Positions 60,401-64,000 of a stretch of DNA of 64,000 nt are shown one piece after another. The notes beneath the pieces were generated by a model that was not told the DNA's origin, did not search any database, and saw nothing but the letters and a program-made list of their open reading frames with translations. Source of the DNA: Ophiura sarsii (Eukaryota; Echinodermata; Ophiuroidea; Amphilepidida; Ophiuridae); the NCBI GenBank assembly GCA_035610835.1, contig CM069452.1, positions 9,691,109 through 9,755,108 on the forward strand, given 5' to 3'. Each line of letters begins with the position of its first letter. The stretch's first letter is position 1. The translations under genes were made by a program, and so were the position numbers.

Positions 60401-63400
60401 CATTTTTTAGCACTCAGGGGGGTTAGGGTTAATAGAACACACAAAAAAACTTCTTTTTTTTTTACCATAACCCTAACCCCGGTTTAGGATTTTTGACCGG
60501 GATCACAATTTTCGAGGAAAAAACACCAACTAAATCTCCGGGAACCTGCCGGGATTCGATCCGGGGACCCTCCGTTCTCAAGCCCCACCTTCCCACCACT
60601 AAGCCACGGCCCTCAGCTACACATTCGTGCAGTATACTGCACTCATTATATAGGCTCGGTTGACTACGTCATCGAAAACCGACGGCGCATGCGTTTGGAG
60701 AGGGACTTTGGATTAGCATTTTTTAGCACTCAGGGGGGTTAGGGTTAATAGAACACACAAAAAAACTTCTTTTTTTTTTACCATAACCCTAACCCCGGTT
60801 TAGGATTTTTGACCGGGATCACAATTTTCGAGGAAAAAACACCAACTAAATCTCCGGGAACCTGCCGGGATTCGATCCGGGGACCCTCCGTTCTCAAGCC
60901 CCACCTTCCCACCACTAAGCCACGGCCCTCAGCTACACATTCGTGCAGTATACTGCACTCATTATATAGGCTCGGTTGACTACGTCATCGAAAACCGACG
61001 GCGCATGCGTTTGGAGAGGGACTTTGGATTAGCATTTTTTAGCACTCAGGGGGGTTAGGGTTAATAGAACACACAAAAAAACTTCTTTTTTTTTTACCAT
61101 AACCCTAACCCCGGTTTAGGATTTTTGACCGGGATCACAATTTTCGAGGAAAAAACACCAACTAAATCTCCGGGAACCTGCCGGGATTCGATCCGGGGAC
61201 CCTCCGTTCTCAAGCCCCACCTTCCCACCACTAAGCCACGGCCCTCAGCTACACATTCGTGCAGTATACTGCACTCATTATATAGGCTCGGTTGACTACG
61301 TCATCGAAAACCGACGGCGCATGCGTTTGGAGAGGGACTTTGGATTAGCATTTTTTAGCACTCAGGGGGGTTAGGGTTAATAGAACACACAAAAAAACTT
61401 CTTTTTTTTTTACCATAACCCTAACCCCGGTTTAGGATTTTTGACCGGGATCACAATTTTCGAGGAAAAAACACCAACTAAATCTCCGGGAACCTGCCGG
61501 GATTCGATCCGGGGACCCTCCGTTCTCAAGCCCCACCTTCCCACCACTAAGCCACGGCCCTCAGCTACACATTCGTGCAGTATACTGCACTCATTATATA
61601 GGCTCGGTTGACTACGTCATCGAAAACCGACGGCGCATGCGTTTGGAGAGGGACTTTGGATTAGCATTTTTTAGCACTCAGGGGGGTTAGGGTTAATAGA
61701 ACACACAAAAAAACTTCTTTTTTTTTTACCATAACCCTAACCCCGGTTTAGGATTTTTGACCGGGATCACAATTTTCGAGGAAAAAACACCAACTAAATC
61801 TCCGGGAACCTGCCGGGATTCGATCCGGGGACCCTCCGTTCTCAAGCCCCACCTTCCCACCACTAAGCCACGGCCCTCAGCTACACATTCGTGCAGTATA
61901 CTGCACTCATTATATAGGCTCGGTTGACTACGTCATCGAAAACCGACGGCGCATGCGTTTGGAGAGGGACTTTGGATTAGCATTTTTTAGCACTCAGGGG
62001 GGTTAGGGTTAATAGAACACACAAAAAAACTTCTTTTTTTTTTACCATAACCCTAACCCCGGTTTAGGATTTTTGACCGGGATCACAATTTTCGAGGAAA
62101 AAACACCAACTAAATCTCCGGGAACCTGCCGGGATTCGATCCGGGGACCCTCCGTTCTCAAGCCCCACCTTCCCACCACTAAGCCACGGCCCTCAGCTAC
62201 ACATTCGTGCAGTATACTGCACTCATTATATAGGCTCGGTTGACTACGTCATCGAAAACCGACGGCGCATGCGTTTGGAGAGGGACTTTGGATTAGCATT
62301 TTTTAGCACTCAGGGGGGTTAGGGTTAATAGAACACACAAAAAAACTTCTTTTTTTTTTACCATAACCCTAACCCCGGTTTAGGATTTTTGACCGGGATC
62401 ACAATTTTCGAGGAAAAAACACCAACTAAATCTCCGGGAACCTGCCGGGATTCGATCCGGGGACCCTCCGTTCTCAAGCCCCACCTTCCCACCACTAAGC
62501 CACGGCCCTCAGCTACACATTCGTGCAGTATACTGCACTCATTATATAGGCTCGGTTGACTACGTCATCGAAAACCGACGGCGCATGCGTTTGGAGAGGG
62601 ACTTTGGATTAGCATTTTTTAGCACTCAGGGGGGTTAGGGTTAATAGAACACACAAAAAAACTTCTTTTTTTTTTACCATAACCCTAACCCCGGTTTAGG
62701 ATTTTTGACCGGGATCACAATTTTCGAGGAAAAAACACCAACTAAATCTCCGGGAACCTGCCGGGATTCGATCCGGGGACCCTCCGTTCTCAAGCCCCAC
62801 CTTCCCACCACTAAGCCACGGCCCTCAGCTACACATTCGTGCAGTATACTGCACTCATTATATAGGCTCGGTTGACTACGTCATCGAAAACCGACGGCGC
62901 ATGCGTTTGGAGAGGGACTTTGGATTAGCATTTTTTAGCACTCAGGGGGGTTAGGGTTAATAGAACACACAAAAAAACTTCTTTTTTTTTTACCATAACC
63001 CTAACCCCGGTTTAGGATTTTTGACCGGGATCACAATTTTCGAGGAAAAAACACCAACTAAATCTCCGGGAACCTGCCGGGATTCGATCCGGGGACCCTC
63101 CGTTCTCAAGCCCCACCTTCCCACCACTAAGCCACGGCCCTCAGCTACACATTCGTGCAGTATACTGCACTCATTATATAGGCTCGGTTGACTACGTCAT
63201 CGAAAACCGACGGCGCATGCGTTTGGAGAGGGACTTTGGATTAGCATTTTTTAGCACTCAGGGGGGTTAGGGTTAATAGAACACACAAAAAAACTTCTTT
63301 TTTTTTTACCATAACCCTAACCCCGGTTTAGGATTTTTGACCGGGATCACAATTTTCGAGGAAAAAACACCAACTAAATCTCCGGGAACCTGCCGGGATT

Positions 63401-64000
63401 CGATCCGGGGACCCTCCGTTCTCAAGCCCCACCTTCCCACCACTAAGCCACGGCCCTCAGCTACACATTCGTGCAGTATACTGCACTCATTATATAGGCT
63501 CGGTTGACTACGTCATCGAAAACCGACGGCGCATGCGTTTGGAGAGGGACTTTGGATTAGCATTTTTTAGCACTCAGGGGGGTTAGGGTTAATAGAACAC
63601 ACAAAAAAACTTCTTTTTTTTTTACCATAACCCTAACCCCGGTTTAGGATTTTTGACCGGGATCACAATTTTCGAGGAAAAAACACCAACTAAATCTCCG
63701 GGAACCTGCCGGGATTCGATCCGGGGACCCTCCGTTCTCAAGCCCCACCTTCCCACCACTAAGCCACGGCCCTCAGCTACACATTCGTGCAGTATACTGC
63801 ACTCATTATATAGGCTCGGTTGACTACGTCATCGAAAACCGACGGCGCATGCGTTTGGAGAGGGACTTTGGATTAGCATTTTTTAGCACTCAGGGGGGTT
63901 AGGGTTAATAGAACACACAAAAAAACTTCTTTTTTTTTTACCATAACCCTAACCCCGGTTTAGGATTTTTGACCGGGATCACAATTTTCGAGGAAAAAAC

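Larger units (their letters stand above)
42283..64000. repeat. 316-bp satellite array, 69 units plus a partial
   Basis: Units start at 42,283 and every 316 bp to 47,970. Two 246-bp units follow (47,971 and 48,217), then 316-bp units from 48,463 to 63,946 and a 54-bp partial at the window end. I see almost no base differences between units except three variant types: a G-to-A change in the linker (from about 52,250 onward), a T-to-C change in the linker T tract, and the 70-bp deletion. Each unit is a 274-bp element plus a 42-bp linker. Frames seen in it are meaningless. The right boundary is not in the window. Confidence 0.97.

Noticed and set aside
42283..64000. Telomeric or subtelomeric repeat, because TTAGGGTTA and TAACCCTAACCC occur in every unit
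   Set aside because: Each unit has only one or two hexamer-like copies, in opposite orientations, as part of the MITE termini and linker. There is no run of TTAGGG.

Overview
The window looks like animal nuclear DNA: AT-rich, intron-rich, gene-poor and full of short non-autonomous transposons. It has no operons, rRNA or long open frames. The only convincing gene is on the minus strand. Its short exons carry SEA, mucin-like, EGF and frizzled-type cysteine-rich modules, nearly all bounded by phase-1 introns. This architecture plus the MITE load suggests an invertebrate, perhaps a marine deuterostome; that guess is weak.

Layout. 1-11.2 kb: intergenic, with a duplicated 1 kb block, a hAT-type MITE with its empty site visible in the other copy, several foldback elements, and a 1.76 kb GC-rich composite foldback (6.37-8.13 kb) holding nested elements and two minisatellites. 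11.27-35.07 kb: the mosaic gene, read from high to low coordinates: SEA half-domain exon (35.0 kb), Ser/Thr-rich exon (34.0-34.4 kb), two tandemly duplicated copies of the 3' part of that exon (30.5 and 29.1 kb), EGF (22.0), EGF (21.4), linker (20.9), frizzled CRD split over two exons (17.7-18.0 and 15.3), EGF (14.6), EGF (13.5), linker (12.7), and a one-exon frizzled CRD (11.3-11.6) that may end the gene. The order EGF-EGF-linker-Fz occurs twice, so the protein seems to have grown by internal module duplication. Introns contain MITEs, a 30-bp and a 29-bp minisatellite, an LTR-like direct-repeat pair, and a 1.45 kb tandem duplication that carries an exon. 35-42.28 kb: more MITEs, with a clean nested insertion whose empty site is preserved nearby, and a 1.96 kb element with 230-bp terminal inverted repeats that contains a tRNA-Pro(UGG)-like relic.

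42,283-64,000: a very homogeneous 316-bp tandem satellite of 69 units plus a partial unit, running off the window edge. Each unit resolves into a 274-bp element with CCCTAACCCC/GGGGTTAGGG termini, with TTAA on both sides of the first unit (a piggyBac-like MITE signature), plus a 42-bp linker. On the minus strand each unit has A- and B-box-like sequences in exact tRNA geometry. The array therefore appears to be a MITE-derived satellite in which every monomer carries a potential Pol III promoter. Block variants (two adjacent units sharing one 70-bp deletion, a G-to-A switch, paired T-to-C variants) record its recent expansion.

All splice sites, domains and element classes were read by eye. No homology search, RNA data or folding program was used.
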